Of a DNA stretch of 64,000 bases, positions 28,213 through 38,124 are shown one piece after another. How positions within the stretch are numbered: position 1 is the stretch's first letter; every line of letters starts with the position of its first letter. A program made the position numbers and the translations under genes. The stretch is from Thaumarchaeota archaeon SCGC AAA007-O23 (GTDB taxonomy: Archaea; Thermoproteota; Nitrososphaeria; Nitrososphaerales; Nitrosopumilaceae): contig ARWO01000032.1 of assembly GCA_000402075.1 (NCBI GenBank), positions 1 through 64,000 on the forward strand. The letters are read 5' to 3'. Under the pieces are notes generated by a model. The model was given only the letters and a program-made list of their open reading frames with translations. It was not told the DNA's origin and made no database searches.

Positions 28213-28320
28213 TAACTTTCACTTGCTATATCTTTAATTAATTTTACCCAAAAAATTACCATAAAAATGATAAAGTAATATTGGAAGCCTTATTTTGCTA
28301 AATGGTTCTAGGAGAAAAAA

Positions 28321-29241
28321 TTGATTACAATACTTGCCGGTGGCTCCGGCTCAGTTAAGATGGTGAGGGGATTTGCTTCTCAAAGAACCGATATTAACGT
28401 GGTTACTAATGTAGGGGATAATTATTGGCTTTATGGGATGTATATCTGCCCAGACATTGATACCATTACTTATGGACTAGCTGATTTACTGGACCATGAT
28501 AAAGGATGGGGAATTAAGAAAGACACATTTGGATTTTTACGACAGATGGAAATTTTTGGAGAAGAGACATGGTTTAGGATAGGTGATAGGGATACTGCTA
28601 CTCATCTTACCAGAACTAATATGCTAAAAAATGGTAAGAGTTTGAGCTACATTACAAAATGGATGTGCGAAAAATTTTCAATTGAAATTAAAGTAATACC
28701 AGTTACTGATAATACGATAGAAACTAGAATTATAACAGATAAGGGTGACATGCACCTTCAAGAGTTTTGGGTTAAGCATAGAGGATTGGATGAAGTAAAA
28801 GGAATTGAATATCAAGGCGCAGAGAAGGTTCGCCCAAACCCAGATGCTATGAACGCAATTCATGATTCTAATCTTATAATTATTGCTCCAGGTAATCCTC
28901 TCACCAGTATAGGTCCAATGTTAGCAATCAAGGGCATACGGAAAGAGTTGTCAAAAAAGAAAAACAAAGTGGTGGCTATAAGTCCTATAATTGGAAATTC
29001 TGCCATTAGTGGACCCACCGGAAAATACCTGGAGGCGGCTGGAATTGAAGTTTCAGCGTTGGGCGTTGCAAAGATGTATGCAGATGTCTGTTCCAACATA
29101 ATTATCGATACTAAAGATCGTATGCAAACAAAACAAATTGAGTCATTGAACATAAATGTGCATGACACAAAAATTAAAATGACAACCAAACAATCCGAAG
29201 ATGCACTCGCAGCATCCATTATAAAACAATACTATCATTGA
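28321..29241 (+). CDS. cofD: CofD, 2-phospho-L-lactate transferase
   Basis: Transfers the phospholactate (or phosphoenolpyruvate) group onto FO to form F420-0. 306 residues. N-terminal ITILAGGSGSVKMVRGFAS, the NVGDNYWLYGMYICPDIDT loop, RIGDRD and IAPGNPLTSIGPM are family signatures. The start is TTG; an AGGAG ribosome site at 28309-28313 sits at the right distance and no in-frame ATG precedes it. cofC follows after one base. Confidence 0.94.
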   Translation: MITILAGGSGSVKMVRGFASQRTDINVVTNVGDNYWLYGMYICPDIDTITYGLADLLDHDKGWGIKKDTFGFLRQMEIFGEETWFRIGDRDTATHLTRTNMLKNGKSLSYITKWMCEKFSIEIKVIPVTDNTIETRIITDKGDMHLQEFWVKHRGLDEVKGIEYQGAEKVRPNPDAMNAIHDSNLIIIAPGNPLTSIGPMLAIKGIRKELSKKKNKVVAISPIIGNSAISGPTGKYLEAAGIEVSALGVAKMYADVCSNIIIDTKDRMQTKQIESLNINVHDTKIKMTTKQSEDALAASIIKQYYH

Positions 29242-29242
29242 G

Positions 29243-29869
29243 TTGAAAATTTCAGCGATAATTCCAGTTAAGACTTTTTCTAATGCTAAAAAAAGATTAA
29301 ACTTACAGCAAGCAGTAAAGGAAAAGATATGTAATCTAATGTTGCAAGAAGTTCTTAAGACTGTAAATGATTGTAAACTTGTTAACAAAATAGTTCTTGT
29401 GTCAAAGGATGAGACAGCATTAAAGATTGGTAGACAATTTGATGCCAAAGAAATTTTTGATAATGAATCTGGTGTTAACGACGCTGTAAGTTTAGCAGAT
29501 CAGTATATTTCAGATAAGAAATTTGATTGTTCAATTATCTTTCCACAGGATATACCCATAATGACGTCTTCCGATATAGACAACTTGTTAGGTTTCGTCA
29601 AGTCTAAAAACTCTGTAATCATTGTTCCATCTAGACAATTTAACGGGACAAACGCATTAGTTAGATGTCCTGCTGACATAATGAAGACGAATTATGATAT
29701 GGGCAGTTACACATTTCAGATGGACTCTGCAAGAACAAAAACTAAGAACATATCGATTGCCCTAATTCGTAGAATGATGCTTGATATTGATGATGAACAT
29801 GATCTTGCATTTATGCTAAAACAAAACGACAAACTAGACTTTTGTAAAAAAATAGAATCATGCTTCTAG
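29243..29869 (+). CDS. cofC: CofC, 2-phospho-L-lactate guanylyltransferase
   Basis: Activates the phospholactate-type donor with GTP for CofD. 208 residues with a nucleotidyltransferase fold: AIIPVKTFSNAKKRL at the N-terminus, then IIFPQDIPIMTSSDI as the metal-binding strand, and IDDEHDL at the end. TTG start one base after cofD. The 3' end overlaps the convergent CPBP protease gene by 12 bases. Confidence 0.92.
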   Translation: MKISAIIPVKTFSNAKKRLNLQQAVKEKICNLMLQEVLKTVNDCKLVNKIVLVSKDETALKIGRQFDAKEIFDNESGVNDAVSLADQYISDKKFDCSIIFPQDIPIMTSSDIDNLLGFVKSKNSVIIVPSRQFNGTNALVRCPADIMKTNYDMGSYTFQMDSARTKTKNISIALIRRMMLDIDDEHDLAFMLKQNDKLDFCKKIESCF

Positions 29870-30847
29870 TGTATGCTTTCTCGAATACACATAATTTAAC
29901 ACCAGAACTGCAACTGAAATTATTCCAGTTACAACTAGTATTAATTCGAGTGTGTTTAGCAAAGAATGTGAAAATGCATCACCTATAGAAATTTGATTAA
30001 TATCAGCTACAATGTAGCCATAAGAAAAAATGAAATAGTTAGTTGCCCAGTGAATTAGTACAGCAGGAACAAACCCATATCTGAAATATACCCATCCAAT
30101 TATAATTCCACTAGCAATCGCCTGTACCAATTTACCAGTACTCCACGCTTCATCTGAAAAAATATGTGCCGCACCAAAAAGTATTCCTACTATAACAATC
30201 ACTGATAACACCTTTTTCATATTTACATTACGAAGATTTTTCCATGGCCACCACAGTGATTTTACAAAAAATTTAAAGGATAATTTGTGCGAATATAACA
30301 TAAAAAGTGGAAGTCCAATCAATACAACTCTAAAACCCAGTTCTTCTATTATTGGCGCAAGCGATATGTCAAAAAACTGAATTAGTTGGTTTGGTGCTTC
30401 TGGCTGTTCAATCGAGATACCAGCAAATTCCTGCACAGCAATTATACCGCCAGACACAATCACTAGAATGGAAAACCATTTGATGACAGCAACAATATAG
30501 TTGTCTTGGATTTTATAATTTCCTTCAGAAATCATTGATTGTAATACGGCGACAAAATTTTTTTTTGGACCTAGTATTGCAGCTGTGAAGAGAATCAAAA
30601 AAATACACCATATTACAATAAACCCATCTCCTAACTCAAATTGCACTGGAACTTCAAAACCTATTCCTGCAAGAAAAAGGCTTAAGCTATCCATAGGATA
30701 TTCATGTGTTATATTATCTCCAATTTCTGAATTAAAAACCAGGTATGCCCCAGTGGGAAATGACAAAACCATCAAACAAAAAATTACTGATATTAATGCA
30801 GTATGCGGTATTGCTAGTCCTTGCAAAATTTTGTTTTTGGCTGACAC
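29858..30847 (-). CDS. CPBP-family intramembrane metalloprotease
   Basis: 329 residues with about eight membrane helices. The catalytic motif is E168-E169-x3-R173 (IIEELGFR), with further conserved histidines in GAAHIFSDEAW and LIHWATNY. Members cleave prenylated or other membrane proteins (CAAX protease and bacteriocin-processing relatives). The substrate is unknown. It directly follows the aIF1 gene. Confidence 0.87.
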   Translation of the reverse strand: MSAKNKILQGLAIPHTALISVIFCLMVLSFPTGAYLVFNSEIGDNITHEYPMDSLSLFLAGIGFEVPVQFELGDGFIVIWCIFLILFTAAILGPKKNFVAVLQSMISEGNYKIQDNYIVAVIKWFSILVIVSGGIIAVQEFAGISIEQPEAPNQLIQFFDISLAPIIEELGFRVVLIGLPLFMLYSHKLSFKFFVKSLWWPWKNLRNVNMKKVLSVIVIVGILFGAAHIFSDEAWSTGKLVQAIASGIIIGWVYFRYGFVPAVLIHWATNYFIFSYGYIVADINQISIGDAFSHSLLNTLELILVVTGIISVAVLVLNYVYSRKHTLEA

Positions 30848-30853
30848 TTTTTT

Positions 30854-31162
30854 TCAGTGTAATTCTATTGTTTCTTCAGCAAAACCAAGCTTTACCAACG
30901 TATCCTTAATTGTATCTCTATGGTCACCCTGTAAAAACACATAGCCATCTTTTGCAGTTCCACCACACGCATATTTGTTTTTTAGCTGTCTTGCAACATT
31001 TCCTAGGTTGTTAATCTTAGGATCAAGTCCTTCAATCATGGTTCCCTTTTTCCTAAAACGTCGAGTCTCAAGACGTATTATAATATGAGTACTATCTTTG
31101 TCGAGATCACCACAGGCGCACAAATCATCAGGAAGTCCACATGTATTACAAATAACCGCCAT
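30854..31162 (-). CDS. Translation initiation factor aIF1 (SUI1)
   Basis: 102 residues. An N-terminal zinc-knuckle-like segment (CNTCGLPDDLCACGD) precedes the SUI1 fold, with ETRRFRKKGTMIEGLD as the basic loop and KYACGGTAKDG in the conserved hairpin. It promotes accurate start-codon selection on the 30S subunit. Confidence 0.95.
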   Translation of the reverse strand: MAVICNTCGLPDDLCACGDLDKDSTHIIIRLETRRFRKKGTMIEGLDPKINNLGNVARQLKNKYACGGTAKDGYVFLQGDHRDTIKDTLVKLGFAEETIELH

Positions 31163-31268
31163 TACTTCGAAGTGTGATGCTTTATCACATTATTAAGCCT
31201 TATCGATATAAAATAAAGTAAATTACAAGATCCTAGTATTTTTTACAAACTAATTTTATGCTATATCA

Positions 31269-31595
31269 TTGCCAAATGATATAACGCAAAAAGCAATTAA
31301 GATGATGCTTAACGGTGGTACTTTACTAAGCGAGCCATGTCCATATTGTAAAGGTGTAAGGGTTATGAAAGATGGTCATGCATTGTGTGTTAATTGTGGA
31401 AAAGAACCAAAACAAAAACCAACAAAAACACAAACCAAGGAAAAAAAATCTGTTTCTACTCTAAAAACACTAGAGCAGAAACTTGAAAAATTATCTAGTC
31501 AACTCGAAGTGGAAAATGAACCAGCAAAACAACAGGAATTGATAAAATCCATTGATTCGTTAATAGATGTTATAGCAAAATTAAAGTCAAATTAA
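31269..31595 (+). CDS. SSSCA1/UPF0148-type zinc-binding protein
   Basis: 108 residues from a TTG. The N-terminal domain has CPYC and CVNCG pairs in the arrangement of the autoantigen p27 (SSSCA1) family. A lysine-rich linker and a C-terminal coiled coil (LKTLEQKLEKLSSQLEVE) follow. The function of archaeal members is unknown. It is followed by Sec61-beta. Confidence 0.8.
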   Translation: MPNDITQKAIKMMLNGGTLLSEPCPYCKGVRVMKDGHALCVNCGKEPKQKPTKTQTKEKKSVSTLKTLEQKLEKLSSQLEVENEPAKQQELIKSIDSLIDVIAKLKSN

Positions 31596-31635
31596 AAAAG
31601 TTTTTATCTTTACACTTCGGCTTTCAATATTAAGT

Positions 31636-31803
31636 ATGGCTGATAATAAGAAAAACGCACCATTGCCTGCATCTAGTGCAGGTCTACTAAGGTTCTTTGA
31701 GGACGAAACCAAAGGAGTTAAGGTAGATCCAAAGATTATCATTTCTATACCAATAAGCCTTATTGTAGTCTCATGGGCTATAGAACTACTTCTAACTCTG
31801 TAA
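31636..31803 (+). CDS. secG: Preprotein translocase subunit Sec61-beta (SecG)
   Basis: 55 residues. The cytosolic N-terminus carries the archaeal signature LPASSAGLLRFFEDE, then KVDPK and one membrane helix (IIISIPISLIVVSWAIELLL). It is a non-essential stabilising subunit of the SecYE channel. The gene ends 5 bases before the likely start of the DUF2070 gene. Confidence 0.93.
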   Translation: MADNKKNAPLPASSAGLLRFFEDETKGVKVDPKIIISIPISLIVVSWAIELLLTL

Positions 31804-31808
31804 ATATC

Positions 31809-33551
31809 ATGTCGGATTCAAATGACATTCAAAACATTCACAGACGGTACACACTCACTTTAATTAATCCAGCATCATTCTACGTTTCTTTGTGTGGTTC
31901 TATCGCTATTGCATCCATAATTTCTTTTCTTTGTTTTAACAATTACATTCAAAATTATGAAATATTCTATCATCTGCCAGCTGTTGTAGCTGTATTACTT
32001 GCTATACAGTACTTAGATTCACGTTTTACTAAACATAAGGAATATTCAAAATCATTGCACATGTCATTTTTTGGAAATACACTGTGGTTGATCACTATAG
32101 TAGGAGGAATTGTAGGATCTGCTATACTATCAAAGGAACCAACATTGTTTTATGTTGCTGTTGGCATGTTCATATTTTCTAGCTTTAGGATTGGCATTAT
32201 GACAACCACACTTGGAGTAAACATGAAAAAAGCGTGTGTATTGTGCTTTGTCCAACCATTAGCAATGTTTCTTGTTCTAATTCCTATTGATATGTGGTCT
32301 GTTCTTTACGATGTGCAATCACTGGTGTTTGGAATTGCATTTTTAGCTGTAGCAGTTGTTTGGTCATATCTTACAAACAGATCTGGATTACCTGTGATAA
32401 AAAGCACACATAAGTTATTGCAGGCATATTTACAGTCAGTCTCTCAAAATGATCCGAGTGATATGGAATCGATAATAATTGAAACATCGAAACCATCAAA
32501 CGTTTCAACATCCCAAATACGTTTCTTCACAAATGATGATAAAAATGATTTTAGAATGATACTTCCTGATCTACACCCGGGCCCTTTTCATCCAGTCGGC
32601 GGCAGTGACATACCACATAAAATCTACAAAACTATGAACTCGTCTGCGATGGTGTTGCATAGTATTTCTGACCATTCTCTTAACTTGCCCTCACAACAAG
32701 ATGTGCAAAATTATCTACAAGAATTGTCAAAAAGTCATGTATCAACAAAAGGTGTGACATGTACGGAACCTGTCACTGCGCAGATAAACAAGGCGCATGT
32801 TGTTGGAATACGCCTTGATGATACAGCATTATTGTTTCTATCATTATCTCCACATGGTATGGAAGACGTTCCTATTACCATAAAGACAGAGATTGAACAA
32901 ATAGCAAAAAACAGAAATTTCCAGCGTGCATTGATCGTTGATACGCATAATGCTATGGGAGGGGAGATATCGCAGGAGGACTCTCAAGATTTACTTACTG
33001 CTGCAAAAAATGTACTTGACGTTCTCATCACAAAAACGAATCATCCATTACAATACGGCTATGCAAATTCACAATCTCTGAATATTCAAACTAATGATAT
33101 TGCTGGTGGTGGTATTGGTATGCTTTGTCTTGCTTTTGATCAAAAGAAATACTTTTTGTGTTGGGCAGATGCTAACAACATGGAAAATGGCGTGCGTGAA
33201 AAAATTATAACACATCTAGAAAATAATGGTTGCGAACTAGTTGAAATGTTCACTTCTGATACACACTCCACAACAATGGGAGTAAGAAACAGAAATGGTT
33301 ATCATGAGCTTGGCAGTGTTACCAAATCAGAAAGTTTAGCAAACTGGTGTCTATCTATTGCAAAGCAAGCGGAAAAAAATACCGCTTCAGGTAAGTTTGA
33401 GATATTAGAAAATAGCGCAAAAGTTAGGGTTATGGGCACAGGAATTTTTGAGCATCTTTCTAGAGCACTCGATAGCTCATTGAAGATGACACAGGGATTT
33501 ATGATTTTATGCACAGGAATTTTCTTATTGTCTATTTTTCTATGGTTCTAA
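31809..33551 (+). CDS. DUF2070 family membrane protein
   Basis: The open frame reaches back to 31773, inside secG; the ATG at 31809 (MSDSNDIQ) just after the secG stop is the better start, giving 580 residues. Six or seven membrane helices occupy the first 200 residues. A large soluble domain follows, with LPDLHPGPFHPVGGSDIP, DTHNAMGG and TSDTHSTTMGVRNRNGYHELG, all His/Asp rich and likely metal-binding. A last helix closes the protein. It matches the archaeal DUF2070 family; function unknown. Confidence 0.85.
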   Translation: MSDSNDIQNIHRRYTLTLINPASFYVSLCGSIAIASIISFLCFNNYIQNYEIFYHLPAVVAVLLAIQYLDSRFTKHKEYSKSLHMSFFGNTLWLITIVGGIVGSAILSKEPTLFYVAVGMFIFSSFRIGIMTTTLGVNMKKACVLCFVQPLAMFLVLIPIDMWSVLYDVQSLVFGIAFLAVAVVWSYLTNRSGLPVIKSTHKLLQAYLQSVSQNDPSDMESIIIETSKPSNVSTSQIRFFTNDDKNDFRMILPDLHPGPFHPVGGSDIPHKIYKTMNSSAMVLHSISDHSLNLPSQQDVQNYLQELSKSHVSTKGVTCTEPVTAQINKAHVVGIRLDDTALLFLSLSPHGMEDVPITIKTEIEQIAKNRNFQRALIVDTHNAMGGEISQEDSQDLLTAAKNVLDVLITKTNHPLQYGYANSQSLNIQTNDIAGGGIGMLCLAFDQKKYFLCWADANNMENGVREKIITHLENNGCELVEMFTSDTHSTTMGVRNRNGYHELGSVTKSESLANWCLSIAKQAEKNTASGKFEILENSAKVRVMGTGIFEHLSRALDSSLKMTQGFMILCTGIFLLSIFLWF

Positions 33552-33990
33552 TCTTTTCCAAGTTTCCATAAAATTCGTCAATAAACGAAGAAAACTGCAT
33601 TATTGGAACGATAGGTACTCTGTTGACAAACCTTGTTTCCTCTTGATATAACGTGACAATGACTGGAGCAGCTACAACTTCATCCGTACTTGCTACATAA
33701 TGTTTTACACGATCTATTTGCCTTAGAACAATTTTCTCAAGCGCGGAATTGGTCATCCTCTTCCAATGTTTGCAATCAATAAGTACCGCTGTACCAAGAT
33801 GTATTCCAACCACATCAATTTCCATTGTCGGCTTCTTCATCCTAAAGTTACGTACAACTTCAAAGTTTTTTGATTCCAGTATCTCAGCTACCAGACCCTC
33901 AAAGTCTTTCCAATCAACTGAACGTGAAGCCTCTTCAATAGGTATTCCAGTCTTTATATCCAAAAGAGCAGATTTCAGTTTGTTTTCCAT
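33532..33990 (-). CDS. Restriction-endonuclease-like (PD-(D/E)xK) protein
   Basis: 152 residues. The core has E31 in DFEGLVAEIL, D59 in MEIDVVG, and D72-C-K74 in VLIDCKHWKR, the usual order of a PD-(D/E)xK active site. The architecture resembles small Mrr-like or RecB-like nucleases of archaea. No methyltransferase neighbour is present, so a repair role is as likely as restriction. It overlaps the convergent DUF2070 gene by 20 bases. Confidence 0.75.
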   Translation of the reverse strand: MENKLKSALLDIKTGIPIEEASRSVDWKDFEGLVAEILESKNFEVVRNFRMKKPTMEIDVVGIHLGTAVLIDCKHWKRMTNSALEKIVLRQIDRVKHYVASTDEVVAAPVIVTLYQEETRFVNRVPIVPIMQFSSFIDEFYGNLEKIRTIEK

Positions 33991-34053
33991 AAAAAAATCA
34001 CCGCATAGATTTTTTGTTAATGCTTAATGAACCTTAAATTATGATAACATGTC

Positions 34054-36537
34054 ATGTCTGACATGAAATTTTATCTAGTTTTCCTAACGGTAATAGTCCT
34101 TCTATCACCACTTATGCTACATGCTTCGTTTGCAGAAAAAGGAACGTTCGTTGACCAAGTAAAGTTCATCCAGTATTTGGATGAAAACACAGCACTTGAG
34201 GAAGTTCGAAATGGCAATCTGGACATTTACTTTTTCCGTGTGTCATCAGACAGGATAGAATCAAGCGAAGCAAGGGAAGGCATTCAGGTTTTTGAATCTA
34301 CTGGAGGGTCATACAGCATGCTGGTAAATCCATCCGTCTCTGAAAGTTTCAACCCATTTTCAATTACCGAGTTAAGATTCGCACTGAATTATCTCATAGA
34401 TAGGAATCTAATTGTTAACGAACTTATTGGTGGTTATGGCAACGCCATGATTTCAAATTATGGAATATTTTCGGCTGATTATCTTTCCATCATAGAAGAA
34501 CTAGAATCATTCCATTTCAAATACAATCCTGCATTAGCTGATGAAATAATTTCACACGAGCTTGAAGAAGCAGGTGCTGAAAAAATTGATGGATATTGGT
34601 ATTACAATGGTGAGCAAATTGAAATTACATTTTTTATTAGAAGTGATGATCCAGTAAGAAAATCTATCGGCGGAATTCTGTCTTCAGAACTTGAAAAGAT
34701 TGGTTTCAAGGTGAACAAGGATTTTGGTGATCTAAACAAGGCGTTTGTAGTTGTTTACGGTTCAAACCCAGCAGACCAGAAATGGCACCTTTACACTGAG
34801 GGATGGGGCAGCTCTGGATTTGCAAAGTATGATTCAGTCGGGCTTGCGCAAATGTACTCCCCATGGTTTTCAAACATGCCAGGCAACAATGATCCAACAT
34901 ACTGGAATTACAAAAATGACTACATTGATTCTATAACCAAAAAAATCTACGTTAGCGATTTCAAATCTGCTGAGGAAAGATCTTCTCTGATTAAACAAGC
35001 AACAAAAGAGGGTGTAAGCGAATCTGTCAGAATTTTTCTTGCAAGTAAGACAGACCAATACGTTGCTAATGACGGCATTGACGGAATCATCAACGCACTT
35101 GGTGCAGGTGTTCCTACTAGATTTACAACAATGAATGCAAAATCTGAAGATAATTCATTGGTAGTAGGAGTCAAACAAATCTATCAGGGCGCATGGAATC
35201 CAGTTAGTGGATTTAGCGATACATACAGCAATCAAATATGGCTCAACCTTTATGATCCCGGAGTCTTTAGTCACCCATTTACTGGCAAGATCATTCCAAT
35301 TCGTACAGACTGGCAAGTTGAAAATTTTGGTAGTGATGAAAAAGTCATTGTTCCTGAGGATGCAATTTTATGGAATATAGATACTCAAAGATGGGAAAAC
35401 GTTGGAGCTGGCAGTAAGGCAACAAGCAAGATTACATTTGATCTAACCCTTGGCAACTGGCATCACGGAGAAACGATGGACATGAATGACATACTGTACT
35501 CTCTGTATTTCCTACAGGAATGGGGCTCTGAACCGCAAGAGAATGATAATACATACGATTCTGAGTATTCTCCGCAGGCCGTACAAAATGCCAAAACGCT
35601 AGTGGGAATAAAGCAGATAGATGATGATACTGTAGAAGTTTATGTTGATTATTGGCACTTTGACGAAGCAGAAATAGCTGCATGGGCAGCACCTTGGAGC
35701 AGCATGCCTTGGGAGATTGTCGCTGCATCAGAGGATGCCGTTCTCGACGGCAAGGTTTCCTTCTCACGCTCTGGCAGTGTTAGCAAGAGTGTAAACTGGC
35801 TTTCATTGATTGTTCCAAACGATGCGAACATGATCAAGGAACAACTTGCAGAATTCAAAGAAATAAAGTATATTCCATCATCATTGAAAAACTCGGAACA
35901 TGACTGGCAATATTTTGAGCAACGCTATGATGCTGCCATAGAATGGATTGATGAAAACGGACATGCGATAATCAGCAATGGGCCTTTTTACCTTGACAAC
36001 TATTCACCAGAATCAAGGACCATCACCATCAATTCATTTGATTCAGCAGGATATCCTTTTGATGCTGGCAAGTGGGAGGAGTTTGAGCAAATCAAGTTTC
36101 CAAAAATTACTAATGTGGAAATCCCAAACGTTGTGGATTTGAAAAAAGAACTCTCAGTTAGAGTTCATACAACCGATTCGTCTGCAATCCATTATTTCAT
36201 CTCAAACTCTAAGGGTGAGACAGTCACATCAGGTGTGAAATCAGTTTCGAACGGTTTATCTGAAATTGGATTATCAGAAGAGGAAACTTTACAGCTTGGT
36301 GTTGGAGCAAATACACTGAAGGTCTTTGCCTCATCAGAAGAAGCACTAAGACCAGATGTCTATGAGACCAGTTTTCTCGTAGTTGAAGGACAAACTGAAC
36401 TTCCAACCGTTCCTATTTCTGAAGTAGAATCTAGTTCTGAGGGCACATCATACACTGGCATTGTCTTGGCAATCATTGGCGCAATAATAGTTGGAATCAT
36501 TGTATACATCAGAAAAAAAAGAAAAAGAAAAGCCTAG
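34054..36537 (+). CDS. ABC-type oligopeptide/nickel solute-binding protein (SBP_bac_5), membrane-anchored
   Basis: 827 residues. A signal peptide (residues 5-27) is followed by a long family 5 solute-binding region with FSITELRFALNYLIDR, and a second half with LTLGNWHHGETMDMNDILYS. A C-terminal helix (about 800-820) and a KKRKRK tail anchor it in the membrane. No permease or ATPase gene is adjacent, so the partner transporter is elsewhere. The stop overlaps the convergent gene by 4 bases. Confidence 0.85.
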   Translation: MSDMKFYLVFLTVIVLLSPLMLHASFAEKGTFVDQVKFIQYLDENTALEEVRNGNLDIYFFRVSSDRIESSEAREGIQVFESTGGSYSMLVNPSVSESFNPFSITELRFALNYLIDRNLIVNELIGGYGNAMISNYGIFSADYLSIIEELESFHFKYNPALADEIISHELEEAGAEKIDGYWYYNGEQIEITFFIRSDDPVRKSIGGILSSELEKIGFKVNKDFGDLNKAFVVVYGSNPADQKWHLYTEGWGSSGFAKYDSVGLAQMYSPWFSNMPGNNDPTYWNYKNDYIDSITKKIYVSDFKSAEERSSLIKQATKEGVSESVRIFLASKTDQYVANDGIDGIINALGAGVPTRFTTMNAKSEDNSLVVGVKQIYQGAWNPVSGFSDTYSNQIWLNLYDPGVFSHPFTGKIIPIRTDWQVENFGSDEKVIVPEDAILWNIDTQRWENVGAGSKATSKITFDLTLGNWHHGETMDMNDILYSLYFLQEWGSEPQENDNTYDSEYSPQAVQNAKTLVGIKQIDDDTVEVYVDYWHFDEAEIAAWAAPWSSMPWEIVAASEDAVLDGKVSFSRSGSVSKSVNWLSLIVPNDANMIKEQLAEFKEIKYIPSSLKNSEHDWQYFEQRYDAAIEWIDENGHAIISNGPFYLDNYSPESRTITINSFDSAGYPFDAGKWEEFEQIKFPKITNVEIPNVVDLKKELSVRVHTTDSSAIHYFISNSKGETVTSGVKSVSNGLSEIGLSEEETLQLGVGANTLKVFASSEEALRPDVYETSFLVVEGQTELPTVPISEVESSSEGTSYTGIVLAIIGAIIVGIIVYIRKKRKRKA

Positions 36538-37454
36538 ATTCTCTTTCTAACAGCCATTATCAGAACGGCTGGAGCGACAAAGTACATTCCAATGTTCAAT
36601 AGAATGACACCGATTCCATATCCAAGCATCTCAGACTCGGAATCAATGTCAGCATACTGCAATAATGTCAGCGAAGCTAGAAGTGGAGTCAGTGTTACCT
36701 TGACAGCTTCCTTGAATGCTGGGTTTTCCCTTTCATAATCAGCTACTGTTGGTGAAAATGAATAGTAGAATTGGTTGAATCCTGTCATGAATGATGTTCC
36801 AGATTCTGTTTGTAATACAGTATTATCACGAATTTCTCTAAGGAATTGAACTTGTGGTGCCATTTCAGAACCGAACGCAGCTGTAGCAATGAGACATCCA
36901 CCTCCATTGGATTGTTGCTGTTGGGTTTGTTGTTCAGGATTGGATTCTAAAGCAGATTCAGCTGCAGCTCTACACTTATCAGCAGACACAGATGTGATAG
37001 ATAATGCCTTTGAATATTCGTTGTTTTCCATATACAACCAGCATAGATGTGTGTCTGTTCTTGTACTGATTGACGAGTATACGTAGGCGAAGTCATCATT
37101 TTTTACCTGATTGTAATAGTAAATTCCGTTGTCAGTGTCTCCTACAATATCATAAGATCTAGCAACCAGATACAAAAATTCTGCCATATGGAATACATCA
37201 TCACTTGTATGTTGAAGCAATCCCTTATCATGGATCATGCTAGGATTTTGTTCAAAACATTGAAGAAACTTTTTTGCAGTATCCACATCGGGATCTACAA
37301 GAAACTTTTCGTAAAGCAGATGACGTTTCTCCATATCAGTAAGTAGATTCTGAGCATCAGGATTGTCACATACGTGCCACGCATTTGCAAAATTTACTGG
37401 AATCATAATCCCAATCATACAAACCACAAGAACTGAGAGAAGCAGATACCTCAT
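36534..37454 (-). CDS. Exported CFI-box protein
   Basis: From the ATG at 37454 the protein is 306 residues with a clear signal peptide (YLLLSVLVVCMIGIMIP...FANA). The longer open frame to 37535 would overlap the methyltransferase gene and bury the signal, so it is rejected. A helical repeat-like middle (TPR-like) precedes a polyglutamine-serine linker, then GGCLIATAAFGSEMAP, the CFI-box found in several archaeal surface proteins. It ends with a membrane helix. Function unknown. Confidence 0.72.
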   Translation of the reverse strand: MRYLLLSVLVVCMIGIMIPVNFANAWHVCDNPDAQNLLTDMEKRHLLYEKFLVDPDVDTAKKFLQCFEQNPSMIHDKGLLQHTSDDVFHMAEFLYLVARSYDIVGDTDNGIYYYNQVKNDDFAYVYSSISTRTDTHLCWLYMENNEYSKALSITSVSADKCRAAAESALESNPEQQTQQQQSNGGGCLIATAAFGSEMAPQVQFLREIRDNTVLQTESGTSFMTGFNQFYYSFSPTVADYERENPAFKEAVKVTLTPLLASLTLLQYADIDSESEMLGYGIGVILLNIGMYFVAPAVLIMAVRKRI

Positions 37455-37494
37455 TGTATAACGACTATCTTTGTTTCTGATAAATCTGATCTTG

Positions 37495-38124
37495 CTATGC
37501 AGGAATTTTTTCTCCGATAACAAACAGCGTGCCAAACTCCCGTTTCCACTTCGCTCTGTGTTTTGAATCCTTCACCTGCCTTGCAGTTGTCTTAAAGCCG
37601 GCTTCGTTGAACATATTTTTCCATTCAGTTTTAGAACGCAAGTCCATTGGTACTTTCATAACTTTTTTCCATCTCTTGGTGAGATGATTGTCACTGTAAA
37701 AATCAGTTCCACAATAAAATAAACCGCCAGCTTTGAGCATCTTGAAAACTTTGTTTAATGCTGGTTCCATCGGCACCGAATAGTATAACGATTCCATGGA
37801 AAAAACCACGTCAAACTTTCCGGCATAGTTCCAGGATTCAAGGTCAGTGCATGCATATTTTTCCTTTTTTGAAGTACTGTTCGATACGGCTCGTTTTATC
37901 ATGTTTTTACTCTTGTCTATCCCAACAGCCTTTTTGCATTTTGGAAGTTGCGCAATTTTCCTGACAACCCAGCCATTGCCACATCCAATATCCAGGAATG
38001 AAAATGGCTTGTCAAAGGAAATGCTGTTTAGAAACTTACCAACGGTTACACCGTGACCTTCTTCCATCTCTTCTGCCCTTCCGGCTTTTGCCCAGCTGTC
38101 AAAGACTTTGGTTGTCTTGTCCAT
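37495..38124 (-). CDS. SAM-dependent methyltransferase
   Basis: 209 residues, class I fold. Motif I is FLDIGCGNGWVVRKIAQ (about residues 39-55), followed by AVGIDKS, then DVVFSMESLYY as motif II and LKAGGLFYCGTDF as motif III. It begins one base after the geranylgeranyl reductase stop, so a lipid or quinone substrate is a reasonable inference but not shown. Confidence 0.85.
   Translation of the reverse strand: MDKTTKVFDSWAKAGRAEEMEEGHGVTVGKFLNSISFDKPFSFLDIGCGNGWVVRKIAQLPKCKKAVGIDKSKNMIKRAVSNSTSKKEKYACTDLESWNYAGKFDVVFSMESLYYSVPMEPALNKVFKMLKAGGLFYCGTDFYSDNHLTKRWKKVMKVPMDLRSKTEWKNMFNEAGFKTTARQVKDSKHRAKWKREFGTLFVIGEKIPA

Noticed and set aside
31773..31808. Upstream start of the DUF2070 gene
   Set aside because: It overlaps the Sec61-beta coding region in another frame; the ATG at 31809 follows its stop.
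36534..37535. Longer start for the CFI-box protein
   Set aside because: It would overlap the methyltransferase gene and hide a good signal peptide that begins at the ATG at 37454.
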